Source of the DNA: Ancistrus triradiatus
Lineage: Eukaryota > Chordata > Actinopteri > Siluriformes > Loricariidae
Assembly: GCA_025084515.1 (NCBI GenBank)
Contig: JAJAGP010000440.1
Span: 7,501 to 71,500 of the forward strand
DNA: 64,000 bases
Direction of reading: 5' to 3'
The translations under genes were made by a program, and so were the position numbers. Under the pieces are notes generated by a model. It did not search any database and had not been told where the DNA came from. It saw only the letters and a program-made list of their open reading frames with translations. Positions 42,830-53,929 of this stretch are shown piece by piece; the first letter of the stretch is position 1; each line of letters opens with the position of its first letter.

Positions 42830-43260
42830 ATTCCCTACAAGGTCTTTCTTTGCTGATCAGGAGAAAGTCTTAATAATCAAATTGCTGAGTTCATTATTGC
42901 TGTTGTGCCATTAGAGGCTCCTCTAGGCCAAGCTGTTCAGCCCTTTCCTCCTAAGTGCTTCCTTGTTCAGACCTTTGTGTTTGCTCACTCGATTACAGAC
43001 CGCGCTGGCATAATGAAAGCCAAATAAAAAGCAGCAGACGACAGGAGAACCCTCCAAACAGCAGTTTATTTCTCAAAATATTAGTATGCGTCTGGAACGC
43101 GGCGTCAAGTGTTGCTCCAGATCTCGAGTACGAGATTTACAAGTGCATTACCAATACAAATCCCTGAATGGAACTTGTTAGTATGCAAGGCAGCGAGCAT
43201 GTATACTTGTTACGATTTCCTCCGCAGGCTTGTTAAAGCCTGAATGCTTTCTGGGGTCTG
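42830..43260. promoter_or_regulatory. unique block; candidate conserved non-coding element
   Basis: Includes TCTTAATAATCAAATTGCTG, GCATAATGAAAGCCAAATAA and GCCATTAGAGGCTCC. Unrepeated. The 70-codon frame at 42955 shows no protein features. Confidence 0.3.
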
Positions 43261-43724
43261 ATTTAATTTATGTGAGACTATCAATTTCTTTTACTGCCCA
43301 AAGAACAATTATAATTATAAAGTAACAGTATAGCAATAATGGTTAATACCACATTTAACACAAAATGAAATAGCTTTATCTTTACGCTCTGTGACAGTCA
43401 TGATAACATACATTACATGCAGAAGTAGTGTGGGTGCATGCTGGTGGGGTTTTATGGTGCACTGCTCATTTAGGGAGCCTGATAATGCTGGATCTATTCT
43501 CTGGAGTGTGCTTTAAGAGCAGGATGACTATCATAAATCCATGATTATGATTATATGTACTGTATTGGAGTTATTGATGACGATAACTCCTGCTGTCAGC
43601 AGACAGCACCACTGATCGGAGGAAGGTGTACCACTTGAGCTTCATTCTCAGAATAAAGAACCGGAATAAAGGTAGATAAAGTTGAGTCTAAGCAGTCGCT
43701 GCTTGGTTATGCAGCTACACACCT
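43261..43724. other. no gene recognised
   Basis: Unique AT-rich DNA with no supported feature. Confidence 0.35.
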
Positions 43725-44345
43725 GGATGTGTTTTCTTGTTCTTCTAGATTTAAGTTCAGCATTCGACTATAGATCATGATATCTTACTGAATAGATTAG
43801 AAGATACTGTAGGTGTTAATACAGTGGCGCTTTCTTGGTTTATATCCTATTTGACTGACATGTACCAGTTTGCTTATGTAAATAATCTATGCACTAAGCT
43901 CTCAAAAGTGAGATTCGTTGAAAAAACTATTAGTAACAACTTGATATTAGCTTATACTGCTATGTAGATGATACACAGGTGTACATATCGGCTAAACCAA
44001 ATGATGTCCGTACAATCAGCAACACTGAGGATTGTGTAAAGTAAATCAAAGACTGGATGTCATTTAAAGTGAGGTTTTATTAGTTGAACCCAAGGCTGTG
44101 AGAGACAAGTTGGCTACATCTATCCTAAAACCTAAGTTTCTGTTTGGTAACACCCAGTACATCTGTAAACTTAGGTGTCATATTTGATTCAGGTCTCTCC
44201 TTTGATGCAGACATTAACAACGTCATTAGAATTGCCTTCTTTCAGTTATGTAATATTGCTAAATGTTGAAATATCCTCTCTTTTATAGATGCTGAGAAAC
44301 TGGTTCATGCATTTAGTCCTGTTCTGTTGTCACTACACTGGTTAC
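43725..44345 (+). pseudogene. second L2-like LINE fragment (reverse transcriptase)
   Basis: Degraded frames read VFLFF-LDLSSAFD (motif A), DILLNRLEDT, ALSWFISYLTDMYQF and then CYVDDTQVYISAK, a motif C that keeps both aspartates, unlike the long copy at 25-31 kb. The GVPQGS motif region is deleted. Frameshifts break all parts. It ends in the C-terminal region (TTTAGTCCTGTTCTGTTGTC) where purine-rich repeat begins. Confidence 0.8.
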
Positions 44346-44426
44346 AAAAAAAGAAAAAAGAAAGAAAAATGACTGAAAGAAATAAGCAAATCCTAACAAC
44401 AAAATCCAATCCTAACAACAAAATAC

Positions 44427-44457
<31 letters not shown>

Positions 44458-45240
44458 GCATTAGATACAATTCTAATAAAGCAAGAACTAAGGAATGAAT
44501 CCAGCCAGAAAAAAAGAAAACAATCCATCAATCCTACAAAAGAAAGAATGAAAGGTAAAAAAATAAGAAGAGAAAGAAGTAATCGATCCAAATCTAAAAA
44601 TGAAAGGAAAGAAAACATATGGAAAAGGAGTTTATTACAAAGAAAGAAAGAAAGAAAGAAAGAAAGAGCAACACATCTTTCAATCCCAATAAAGAAAAAA
44701 AGTAGGAATAGATCTAGCCCTAAAAGAAAACAAGCCATCAATTCCACAAAAGTAAAGAATGAACAAGAAAAATAAGGAGAGAAAGAAGCAATCAAACCAA
44801 ATCTAAAAAAGAAAGGAAAGAATATCTAAGAAAGAAAAAGTAGTTTATCACAATAACAGTAAAGAAAGAAAGAAGGAAAGATGTAATTGATCAAGTGCTA
44901 ACAAATAAATAAAAAAGAAAGAAGGAACCTCAACAAAGAAAGAAATAAGAAAATAAAGAATTTCTCTTGCCAAGAATGAATGAATGAATGAATGAGCAAT
45001 CTATCTAATCAATGAGCAATCTATCTAATCTCTAACTTTTACAAAGAAGGAAAGAAGAGATAGAAAGAAAGAAAGAACGAAAGAACGAAAGGGGGAAAAG
45101 TACAAAAGAAAAACAAGGAAAGAAAAATAAATAAATATTTGATCCCATTAAGAGGAAAGAACAAAAAAGGAGTACTACAAAAACAGAAGGAATAAATTAA
45201 AGAAAAAAAGAGAGCTTGTTAAAAAAGAGAGTTTCTAAAA
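44346..45240 (-). repeat. 900-bp purine-rich compound tandem repeat (inverted copy of the TTTC/GTTAGG family)
   Basis: AAAG tracts (for example 44429-44457 and 44638-44667) alternate with linkers such as AAATCCAATCCTAACAACAA. Read on the minus strand these give TTGTTGTTAGGATTGGATTT plus TTTC tracts, the design seen at 8045-8338 and 63100-63490. A GAAT run lies near 44978. The 127-codon minus frame is a repeat translation. Confidence 0.7.
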
Positions 45241-45779
45241 GCTTATTACCGAGCATAACATCACCGTAACACACAGCCTGGAGTGAATTATCGCTTTTAT
45301 TAAACAGCAGTACAAACATTTTGATTGGATCCATTGATGTTTATTGATCTACAGTATTAATCATGGATTTTGTTCCATTGCTGACCAGGTACTTCATCGA
45401 TTATGTTACTGATATTCATATTCATATTTATTCTACATTACATTACATTACATTATTACTTTAGCCCAATACTGTTGGTCTCTAATGCACTGCAGGTTAT
45501 TCCTTATTTAGGTTTTAATAATGATAACACTCAGTACGTACTTTTTAAATACATGAAGTGTGAGTTTGGTGAACGACAGATGGTGGAGGCGGCACAGGTA
45601 ATGAGTGCACCAGAGTCCTGCTAGGGCAAAACAGGAAAGGTAAAAAAAATGTATGTCTGTCTGCAGCCAAAATACCAGTGTGAGCTCCTGCATCCAATGG
45701 AAATGTTAAACACCACCTTAAAATTAACATTCATATCAAATTTATAGCTTCAAAATAGAATTCTTACAACCTCTTCTAA
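45241..45779. other. no gene; short (CATTA)n
   Basis: A CATTA run lies at about 45435-45455. Other sequence is unassigned. Confidence 0.4.
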
Positions 45780-47104
45780 CAAAAGACTTTGCAGAATGTG
45801 GAGTGTCTGTAATGTTTAGGGTCTATAAGAATGGGTGTGTGGTGTTTAAGCAGTATTATGAAGGATGTGTAGTGTCTAGGCTCCTTTACAAAGTGTGTGT
45901 AGTGTTTATGCAATATTAGAAAGGGTATGTAGTGTTTACTAAGTATTAGGAAGAGTGTGCAGTGTTTAAGCAGCATTAGGAATGGCGTGTGTGTAGTGTT
46001 TATGGAGCATTAAGAAGGTTGTGTAGTGTTTACGCTCCATTAAGAAAGTGTCTTGTGTTTATGCACTTTTAAGAAGGGTGTGAAGTGTGTAGGCAGTATT
46101 AGGGAGAGTGTGTAGTGTTTAAGCAGTTTTTGGAAGGATGTGCAGTGTTTACTAAGTATTAGTGTGGATGTTTAGTGTTTATGCAGTATTTGGAAAGGTG
46201 TGTGGTCTAAGAAGTATTCGTAAGAATGTGTAGTGCGTAAGCAGTATTTGAAGTGTTTAGCATTTAAGCAGCGTTAGGAAGGTTGTGTGTAGTGTTTAAG
46301 CAGTATTAAAAGGGTATGTAGTGTTTAAGCAGCATTAGGAAGTTTGTGTAATGTTTAGGCTCCATTATGAAACTGTGTTTGCAGTGTTACGGGGTATTAG
46401 GAAAGGTGTGTAGTGTTTAGGTTCCATTAAGATGTGTGTGTAGTGTTTAAGCATTATTAGGAAGGGTGTGCGGTGTTTACTAAGTATTAGTAAGGATGTT
46501 TAGTGTTTATGGAGTGTTAGGAAAGGTGTGTAGTGTTTGAACAGCATTAGGAAACGTGTGTAGTGTTTATGCAGTATTAGGAAGGGTGTGTGGTGTTTAT
46601 ACAAGATTTGGAAGGGTGTGTACTGCTTAGCCGCCATTTAGAAGTGTAGTTTTTAAGCAGTATTAGTAAAGGTGTGTAGTCTTTAAGCAGTTTTAGGAAG
46701 GGTATTCAGTGTTTATTAAGTATTCGTAAGGGTGTTTAGTGTTCATGCAGTATTTGGAAGGGTGTGTGGTCTAAGCAGTATTAGTAAAGGTGTGTAGTGT
46801 TTAAGCAGTTTTAGGAAGGGTAATTCAGTGTTTACTAAGTATTCATAAGGATGTTTAGTGTTTATGCAGTATTAGGAAGTGTGTTTGGTCTCAGCAGTAT
46901 TCATAAGGATGTGTAGTGTTTAAGCAATATTAGCAAGTAAGGGCATGCAGTGTTTAAACAGTATTAGGAAGGGTGTGTATTGTTTAGGCTCCAGTAAGAG
47001 GTGTTTTAGTGTTTATGCACTTTTAGGAAGCGTGAGTAGTGTTTAGGCTCTATTAAGAAAGTGTGTGTCATGTTTATGGAGCATTAGGAATGGAGTGTAG
47101 GATT
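45780..47104 (+). repeat. about 31-bp minisatellite, roughly 40 diverged units
   Basis: Each unit has GTGTGTAGTGTTTA followed by a GCAGTATTAGGAAGG-like half. Variants swap the second half between forms such as AGCAGTATTAGG, GGCTCCATTAAGA and CTAAGTATTAG, so there are at least three unit types. No open frame persists. It is bounded on the right by an L2-like tail. Confidence 0.8.
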
Positions 47105-47335
47105 AGTTTTTCAGTTGTTGTTTTATTTAATGAAAGCTTTACAATATCCTAGTCTAGACCCTGAACCACAGCGGTAAGGAAAGACTCTCTGGGACCTATA
47201 AGGATGAAGCCTTGAGAGAAACCCCGACTCAAACGGAGGGAACCCACTACACCTCTGGGTGAGACCCAACAGCAACAAAATAATTAATAAAAAGTATTTA
47301 AGCATAAACAGAAAAAGAAAGTGTTCTGTGTAATA
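47105..47335 (-). repeat. L2-like LINE 3' tail, reverse orientation
   Basis: The minus strand gives GGTTCCCTCCGTTTGAGTCG, TTTCTCTCAAGGCTTCATCC and AGAGTCTTTCCTTACCGCTG, the layout of L2-type tails, but of a different subfamily from 301-558. Confidence 0.55.
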
Positions 47336-47446
47336 ATTTGAATAAATGCTCTGTTAATTGAGATGTAAGAGTTAATAGTCAGTGGGGAAACTGAAGGTCT
47401 GGTCCAGTTACTAAAGTAGTCAGTAGATGAAGGACTGCTCAGTAGA

Positions 47447-47625
47447 TGAAGGACTGTGGTAGCCTAGCGACTATGGACCAAAAGGTCCAGGGTTCAAATC
47501 CCAGTTCTGCCAAGCTACCACTGTTGCCAACTTGATCAAGGCCTTTAACCCACTTGGATTGTAAGATTGTATCAATTGACTGCTCTGGATAAGGGCGTCT
47601 GCTAAATGCTGCAAATGTAAGTGAA
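47447..47625 (+). repeat. tRNA-derived SINE, well preserved
   Basis: GACTGTGGTAGCCTAGCGAC, GGTCCAGGGTTCAAATCCCA (B box), GATCAAGGCCTTTAACCCAC and GATAAGGGCGTCTGCTAAAT are in order, followed by GCAAATGTAAGTG. It could be mistaken for a tRNA gene at its head, but the body identifies it as a SINE. Confidence 0.85.
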
Positions 47626-48189
47626 GGATCTCCAGCATTAGGTCAGGTCACAGTAGAGCAAGTGCAGCTCAGTAAAGGGTTGGTTAGAGAGAAGTAAACC
47701 TTCAGTCAGATGTAACTGGTGATGACAGAGCAAGCAGGCTGGCAGAGACTCGGGCAGCTAGGGCTATTATAGCATAACAAAAAGAGACAGCAAGACTGAG
47801 ACCCAAGCAACCGACCTCTCCACCTCACCATACAACCAAACCTCCTCTGCCCATGGGCCTCCAGATCAGCATCTCTGTCTAAAAGAGGAGCCAATAGCAA
47901 AACAGTGCTATAAATAAGTCCATTTTGCCCAGGTTTAAAGACTAAGACCCAGATACTGTCAGGACTTGTGAGTCGCTGTTTCTGTACTTTTTCTCTCTTT
48001 GGAATATTTTTATTAGCATTACCCAATAATTACATTATTTTTTTTCCTTTTTCTGTTTTGATTTCTCTAATGGAACTGAATGGGGGGGGGGGTTCAGCCT
48101 TTTTGGCAGATGCTTTTATCTAACAAGTGACAGTGTTACGCTAAAGCGCAGAGCTTTTAGAGAGGAATCAGAAAAATTTGCATGCTAAA

Positions 48190-48190
<1 letters not shown>
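47626..48190. other. no gene recognised
   Basis: A 106-codon minus frame at 47706-48026 shows no conserved features. It may be part of an old repeat, not classified. Confidence 0.3.

Positions 48191-48191
<1 letters not shown>

Positions 48192-48232
<41 letters not shown>
48192..48232 (+). repeat. (CA)n microsatellite
   Basis: About 20 CA units. Confidence 0.97.
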
Positions 48233-48234
<2 letters not shown>

Positions 48235-48289
48235 TAAACATAAGGTAGAAGTAAGTGCCAGTATTTAGGAGAGCCACAATCGCTTTCAT

Positions 48290-48710
48290 TCATTGTCCAT
48301 TATATAAATGTGTGGAATGTTTACAAAGTGTTGCCATAGTATGTGTAGTATTTAGGCAGCATTATGAAGGGTAGTCAGTATTTAGGGTGTTTAAGCAAAT
48401 GTTTGTGGTGTTCCTGGGGTCTAAGAAAGTGTGTGTGGTACTGGGGGTGCTTTAGGAAGTTCATGTAGGATTAAGGATGCGTAACGGAGTAGCATTTTGG
48501 TGTGTGTCAGGATGTAGTCTTTGGGGTGGATAAAATGTGCATACTAATTAGGAGGTGTCTTGGAAAGTATGTGTAGCATTTCAGCTGCGTTAGGAAGGTT
48601 GTGTAGTGTTTGGGGTGTTATGGAAAGTGTGTGTGTGTGTGTTGTTCGCAGTACATAAGGCAGTACATGTGTAGTGTTTAGGATGCATAAGGAGGCATGT
48701 AGTGTTTAAA
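48290..48710 (+). repeat. second, highly diverged block of the 31-bp minisatellite
   Basis: Units such as ATGTGTAGTATTTAGGCAGC, GTTGTGTAGTGTTTGGGGTG and ATGTGTAGTGTTTAGGATGC resemble 45780-47104 but with much greater drift. A short GT run lies near 48627-48642. Confidence 0.6.
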
Positions 48711-48769
48711 GACCGTTTCCTCAGGGTTTCTTTTGCAATAATGGAGGTGACAGAATAAGATCAGTCTCC

Positions 48770-48809
<40 letters not shown>
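48770..48809 (+). repeat. (CA)n microsatellite
   Basis: About 19 AC units, followed by a short GAAA/GA run. Confidence 0.97.
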
Positions 48810-48811
<2 letters not shown>

Positions 48812-48834
48812 AAAGAAAGAAAGAGAGAGAGCTT

Positions 48835-49500
48835 TAATCTATTCTCTCTGCTGCCCCACGCCTGACCCTGCCTGCCCTTATGGAAGAGTGCAATGCATCA
48901 TGGGATGGCCCTGCAGCACCGGGGAGCGGGTAGGCCCTACATGGTTGGGGGGGGCGGGGTCAGTGCTCATGCCCTTAGACCTCTCACATATAGGATGGAA
49001 GAGAAAACCGAAATGAGAAGGTGTATCAGGAGTAAAGGGACACCTCATCAGTAGTGTTCCACCCACACAGTCATGGGGAGAACATACAAACTCAGCTCTT
49101 GCTCACCTTACTGAAGTAGACTTCTCTCTGAATCTCGTTTCTGTCACATATTCTCTAACTTCTCTGGTTTTCTCAAACCACAGACTCTGATCTTCTTCCG
49201 CTCTTGTGCAGTTACGCATCTGGACCCTCCGTGATTTTTCTCGCCCTGTGTAGATCTGCTTCTCTCAAGACAGAAACTGTATGAAATATTTTGATCCTTA
49301 CTAACCTGGCTTCCAATATGTTTTTGACTGGGAGGGATAAGGTTCCCAGGAGCACTCTTAGGTCTGTGACTCCAGGACTACATCCTTGACCTCGGATTGA
49401 TCTGGGCCTTTCTTGCAGAGCACCCAGACCATCAGCTCGTATCATAAACTTGAGTGGATTCCTTGACGTTCATGTGCATCGGCTTATAAATTTATCTCTG
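48835..49500. other. no gene recognised
   Basis: GC-richer at 48835-48970, with GGGGGGGGCGGGG at about 48946-48958 (GC-box/Sp1-like). Short minus frames lack protein features. A CATGGGGAGAACATACAAAC piece at 49073 is SINE debris. Confidence 0.35.
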
Positions 49501-49524
49501 GTCATCTCGTACATTAACTCTTTT

Positions 49525-49628
49525 CGCATAAATATGAGCTAAAACACCATCAGATTTTCACACAAGTCCCAAAAGTAGATGAGCACAACCCTATTACAGA
49601 AATTAGACACAGTATTTTACTCTGTCAT

Positions 49629-49663
<35 letters not shown>

Positions 49664-49870
49664 TTATTTGTTTTGCTGAATCTGATCCAGGACTGCTCGC
49701 CATCATAGGTGGAATAAGGAATTTTGAATTATAGCAGCAAATTCTAAAAGTACATGAACTGAATCTCAAGAGAAGGTGGGTCATGCAGCAAGAGAACGAC
49801 CCTATAAAGTTAATGTTTTGAAATGGCCGAGTCCTGACCTTAATATAATATAAATGTGGAAGGACCTTTG
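49525..49870 (+). repeat. composite T1 debris with (TTTA)n
   Basis: Positions 49530-49640 match the left end of the T1 copy at 3819 (minus sense). After a TTTA run (49626-49665), 49680-49870 matches T1 C-terminal coding sequence in plus sense (CATGCAGCAAGAGAACGACC, AATGGCCGAGTCCTGACCTT). The two pieces are in opposite sense, so this is a rearranged element. Confidence 0.6.
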
Positions 49871-49874
49871 TAAT

Positions 49875-50290
49875 TTGTTCAGTCAGAAGGTTGAAGCTGC
49901 TGCTCGATTAAACAAATGAACGCATGAGCGGCGTCATGCTCGGCAAGAGCTACATCGTTCCTCCATTTGACAAATCGCCGGCTAATTCCATCACGACAGC
50001 AAATCAAAGTTTCTTATGTTATGTAAAACGAGTGGCGTAATGGAGAAGATTTTCCGTAGCTCTCGCCTGGCAGCTAACACGACGCATATTGAAGCTGTCA
50101 GGAGCGACACGCTAATGCGGTTTCTTCAGACGTGATGGAAGAGAAGAACCCGTGAGGAACACAAGCAGAAGAGTGTAATTAGGTTCAAGAGACATTTCAC
50201 AAACAAGCTCATTGTTTACTAATAAAGAAATAAGGCGAGAGGGGTAATTTGGCGTGGTGCAAGTTATTCGTTTTGAGTCTTGCATGGAAT
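49875..50290. promoter_or_regulatory. unique block; candidate conserved non-coding element
   Basis: Contains CGATTAAACAAATGAACGC, ACAGCAAATCAAAGTTTCTT (TCF/LEF-like ATCAAAG), GAGTGTAATTAGGTTC and CTCATTGTTTACTAATAAAG (forkhead- and SOX-like). Unrepeated and largely free of simple sequence. Conservation untested. Confidence 0.4.
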
Positions 50291-50332
50291 TCATTTACAT
50301 CTAATGGTGATGTTTGATGTTCTGTAATCAAA

Positions 50333-51224
50333 TTTAATTTGTTAATAAATATCCGGTCCTACATTTCAAGCCTGCAACATATTACAAAAAATGTTGGGAT
50401 GAGGGAAATTTAGGGCTAGTAATGAGATAAAAAAAAAATGATGCGATTTCAAACAGGTGACTACAATCATGATTTGGCACACAAGCAGCATCCAGGAAAG
50501 CCTGAGTCTTGGAGGAGCAAAGATGATCAGAGGATCTCCAGGTTATCAACAAATGTGTGAGAAAATGATTAAATGTTTTTAAAAAATGTTTCTCAAAGAA
50601 AAGTGGAAGGGATTTATATATCCCTCCCTCTACAGAGCATAATATCATTAAACCAGTCAAGGAAACTGGAGGAATTTTCTAAAAAGCCTAAACTGAGAGG
50701 GGTGATCTCCGCTCCCTCAGACGGCACTGCATCAGGAACCATCATTCATCAGTAGCTGATAGAACCACATGGACAAGGGATTCCTTTATCAAACCTTTAT
50801 CAAGCTCTACAATACAGAGTTACATTCACAGATACCACTTAAAACGTTACTGTGCTAAAATGAAAAAAAAAGCCTTTTGTTATAACCATGTCCAGAAGTG
50901 GACATTGGACAAAGTACACTGAGATTTTAGATAGACATAAGCTGCCTTCAAGACGACGTCTTTTCCAGGGACATCCTTGCATCTATCAAGAAGAAAAAAA
51001 ATGCTGCACACATTACAAAGGCATGGCTGTGGAAGAAGAGGGTACGGGTACTGCACTGGCCCGCCTGCAGTCCCAACTTGTCCCCAATAGAGAATATGTG
51101 GAGAATTTTGAAATGAAAAATGTGACAACATTGAGACCCCGTACTGTTCCACACCTTAAGGCATGTTTGCAGGAAGAGTGGAACGGAGTGACACTGGATT
51201 GAAAACACCACTGTTTGTGACTGA
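50333..51224 (+). pseudogene. T2 Tc1-like element with transposase remnant, plus strand
   Basis: The left end (TTGTTAATAAATATCCGGTC, GCCTGCAACATATTAC) is the T2 terminus. A shifted plus frame at about 50725-50870 encodes RNHHSSVADRTTWTRDSFIK and IHRYHLKRYC. The frame at 50888-51202 gives KYTEILDRHKLPSRRRLFQG, YQEEKKCCTHYKGMAVEEE and LRPRTVPHLKACLQEEW, the catalytic-core and C-terminal parts; QQDNAKPH- and SPDLSPIENVW-like blocks are out of frame. Several frameshifts make it inactive. The right end was not located with certainty. Confidence 0.75.
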
Positions 51225-51370
51225 TTGTGAATGAATGAATGCTGCCCTGAGATGGACTGGTTCCAGATTGATTGGTTTATTCTCACCCTACATTAGGTAT
51301 TTCTGGGATAGGCTCCAGACCTAGCACAACCCTCTCTAGGAAACCTAATTACTCATGGTGAATGAATGAG
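51225..51370 (+). repeat. SINE-type 3' part (GGGATAGGCTCCAG block)
   Basis: GATGGACTGGTTCCAG, TTTCTGGGATAGGCTCCAGA and a GAATGAATGA tail resemble the 3' part of a tRNA-derived SINE common in fish. Confidence 0.5.
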
Positions 51371-51886
51371 GCCATGAGGGGATCAATGTCAGTCTTTTGT
51401 ATCGCTGGTTTTTCATCCTTTACGGTCTCTCCATGCAGTTAACAAGATCATCAGCTTTCTGTCTTTTGGCTGTTTGTACAGGGGGGTTGTTGAATCTGAG
51501 GGATAGATGCTTGAGGTTGCAGATCCTTCAGGGAAAACTGTTTGAGCGTTATCGATTTTGTCCCACCATCGGACAGATGGCTCTCTGAAATCCTTCAGTA
51601 TTGAGCTTTGAGTCATCGTTCAGTAACTGGTACCCACTGTTAGTGTGCAGACTTAATGCTTCGATCTGGAATTAGTACTGCTGCCACCCTCCTCAGGGTG
51701 AGACCAGGAAGGAAGTTCTTAAGAGGTCCTCTTTAGGAGAATATAAAGGAAATTGAACAGCACTGTGCAGAAGGTATAAGAGAATAGTCTCCATGGGATT
51801 ATTGCCTGAGAGAAAGGACAGTGGGTTTCACGATAGGAAAGAATGGAAAATGAAAAGCAAAACTGTCTTTATATATGTTAATGTTC

Positions 51887-51888
<2 letters not shown>
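51371..51888. other. no gene recognised
   Basis: Positions 51530-51565 share GGGAAAACTGTTTGAGCGTT-like sequence with 41305-41350. Otherwise unassigned. Confidence 0.35.
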
Positions 51889-51889
<1 letters not shown>

Positions 51890-51959
<70 letters not shown>

Positions 51960-51970
51960 CAGAGACAGAG
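51890..51970 (+). repeat. compound (GT)n(GA)n microsatellite
   Basis: GT repeats to about 51906, then GA repeats with GACA interruptions to 51972. Confidence 0.95.
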
Positions 51971-52066
51971 AGAGTGCAGTGTAGGAGTTTTTTTTAATAC
52001 CAGGATATAAATACAGTTTAGAGTTTTTTTTGTTTTTTTGTTAACTTAATTGACTATTTGAGGGCA

Positions 52067-52116
52067 GCACGGTGGCACAGTTTTTAGCTCTGCCAACTAA
52101 CATCTCCAGAAATCTG
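52067..52116 (+). repeat. SINE head fragment
   Basis: GGCAGCACGGTGGCACAGTT is the start of the same SINE type as 52818-53095. Confidence 0.5.
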
Positions 52117-52440
52117 GTGCCCAGACTGCACCTGTTCTTGAGATTCAATTCATTTTCCTTTAGAATTTGCTGCTGGAATTCAGAATTCATCGTTCCATCA
52201 GTGATGGTGAGCAAAACAACAAACCATGATCCTACCACCACCATGGTTCACAGATGGAATATGGTTCTTATGCTGGAATGGAGTTTTCCTTTCTTGAGAC
52301 ACATCGCTGCTTGTATAAACCAAACAGCTATATTTTTAGTTCTATTTCCATTATCTTCCCTCCACAAAATACTTTTCTAATAACCTTTAGGCTCCACATG
52401 ATCTTTTGCAAACTGCAGACGTGCCGCAGATGGGGATAAA
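52117..52440 (-). pseudogene. Tc1-like transposase remnant, family T1
   Basis: Minus-sense T1 core: TTCTTGAGATTCAATTCATT, AATTCAGAATTCATCGTTCC, ATCCTACCACCACCATGGTT and CCACAAAATACTTTTCTAATAACC. The minus frame at 52041-52244 includes GTMNSEFQQQILKEN, typical of the block following the KHGGGS motif. Confidence 0.75.
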
Positions 52441-52444
52441 ATGT

Positions 52445-52817
52445 GTACTTATCCATAATGTGTAGTCTGGTTTTAAGTTAATTGAGTAAATAATAAAATA
52501 ATAGTAAATGGTGGGTTTAAAATCACAAGTTTTAATTTTCTAGTTATACTTTAAGTGGTACAAAAATCTTAATCGATATTTATTATCCATAATAAAATGC
52601 TGCTTTCCTAGTTATTGCCAATAATTATAAATAATTGTAGCATCAGATTGGATATTAAAATAATAATAATAGTAACACTGGTAAACTGGCAGTGCGTAGT
52701 TGTTACAAAAATTTCAAATTAATGAATCCAAATTTCTTAATAATAATAATAAGTTTCTTCTAAAAGAGGTATAATGGCAAAAGAGTCATGAAGCTGGGTT
52801 ATTTACAAATGGTGGCA
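52445..52817. other. AT-rich DNA, no feature
   Basis: AATAAT-rich sequence. Nothing recognised. Confidence 0.4.
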
Positions 52818-53095
52818 TGGTGGCACGGTGGTCAGTGCCATAGCCTCACAATTCCAGAGATCCCTGGTTTGATTCTTGGCCCAGGCTGTGTAGAGTTTGC
52901 ATGTTCTCGCTGGCCCGTCTGGGTTTTCTCCAACATCCAAAAGACATACGGTGTCTCTACAGTGTGAGTGGCTGAGTGTACGAGTGCATATGCCCAGTGA
53001 TGGACTGGCCGCCTGCCTAGGGTTGGTTCCCGCCTTGAGTCCAGAGCTGCCACTTAGGCCACGCCTCCCTGCGACTCTGAAAATGAATGAATGAA
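52818..53095 (+). repeat. tRNA-derived SINE, full-length but diverged
   Basis: Head GGTGGCACGGTGGTCAGTGC, B-box-like CTGGTTTGATTC, GAGTTTGCATGTTCTCGCTG, GGGTTTTCTCCAACATCCAAA, GTGATGGACTGGCCGCCTG and a GAATGAATGAATG tail follow in the expected order. Confidence 0.7.
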
Positions 53096-53099
53096 TGTT

Positions 53100-53929
53100 T
53101 GTCTTTACAGCACACGTCTAAGCAAAGCGTTTAGTAAAGAAATGAATGTGTTAATGTAGACAGTAAGGTCCTATCATTGGACATTCCGAGCAGTTAACGC
53201 AGAAATGAGGGTTCATATACTTTTTCTCAATAAAGACAGATAGTGCGAGTGTGAGTGAGAGAATCCCCCCCTTCATGAGTCAGATCACACTGCGTTTGAC
53301 TCCTCGCTAACCGAGCAGATGTCCGTATGTTCAGATCTGAACTTAGTCCAGAAAGCCTGCTGGTAGTGAAGTCGGATCAGTTCCAGTAAAGCCTCCACCT
53401 CCTCATTCAGCTCCTATTATTCTCTCTAGAACGCAACTTTATTTTATTATAATGCATTTAACTCTATTTTATTTATCATACCTCTAGTTATAACCTTATC
53501 CTTAGCTTGTGTTATCGTTACTGTTGCACCTTCTTCCTCTTCATCCTGTAAAGGCAGGCAGGAATGTAGTGTAAAACTAAAAATGATAAATACAGAGCTG
53601 CTCAATATTTAACTCAGTTATTCCACTGAAAGACTGGCACTGGTTTGCAGGTAATGTTCCTCTGGATAATGGTCAGTAGCGTTTTTGTCCAGTAAGGAAC
53701 ATAAGCTCATTTGCAGTGGTAGTAACTTCAGGTTCCTGCAGATGGCGTTGCACGAGGATGATTGGGGTGTGTGACAGGATTCATAGATTGAGAAGAAGTG
53801 GTACAGTGAAGAATGTCTTGTTTGATGTGTGGAAAATGGGTTCAAAGCAGATGTTAATGATTGGCAAAAAGGAGTGATAGTATTTGGGCATACCAATGGG
53901 CATAGTGTAAAAGAAGTAACTGAATTTGC
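53100..53929. other. no gene recognised
   Basis: Overlapping minus-strand frames at 53618-54045 lack recognisable features. Unassigned. Confidence 0.35.

Noticed and set aside
47447..47520. possible tRNA gene
   Set aside because: The tRNA-like head with a B box continues into the SINE body and its conserved 3' block, so it is a SINE.
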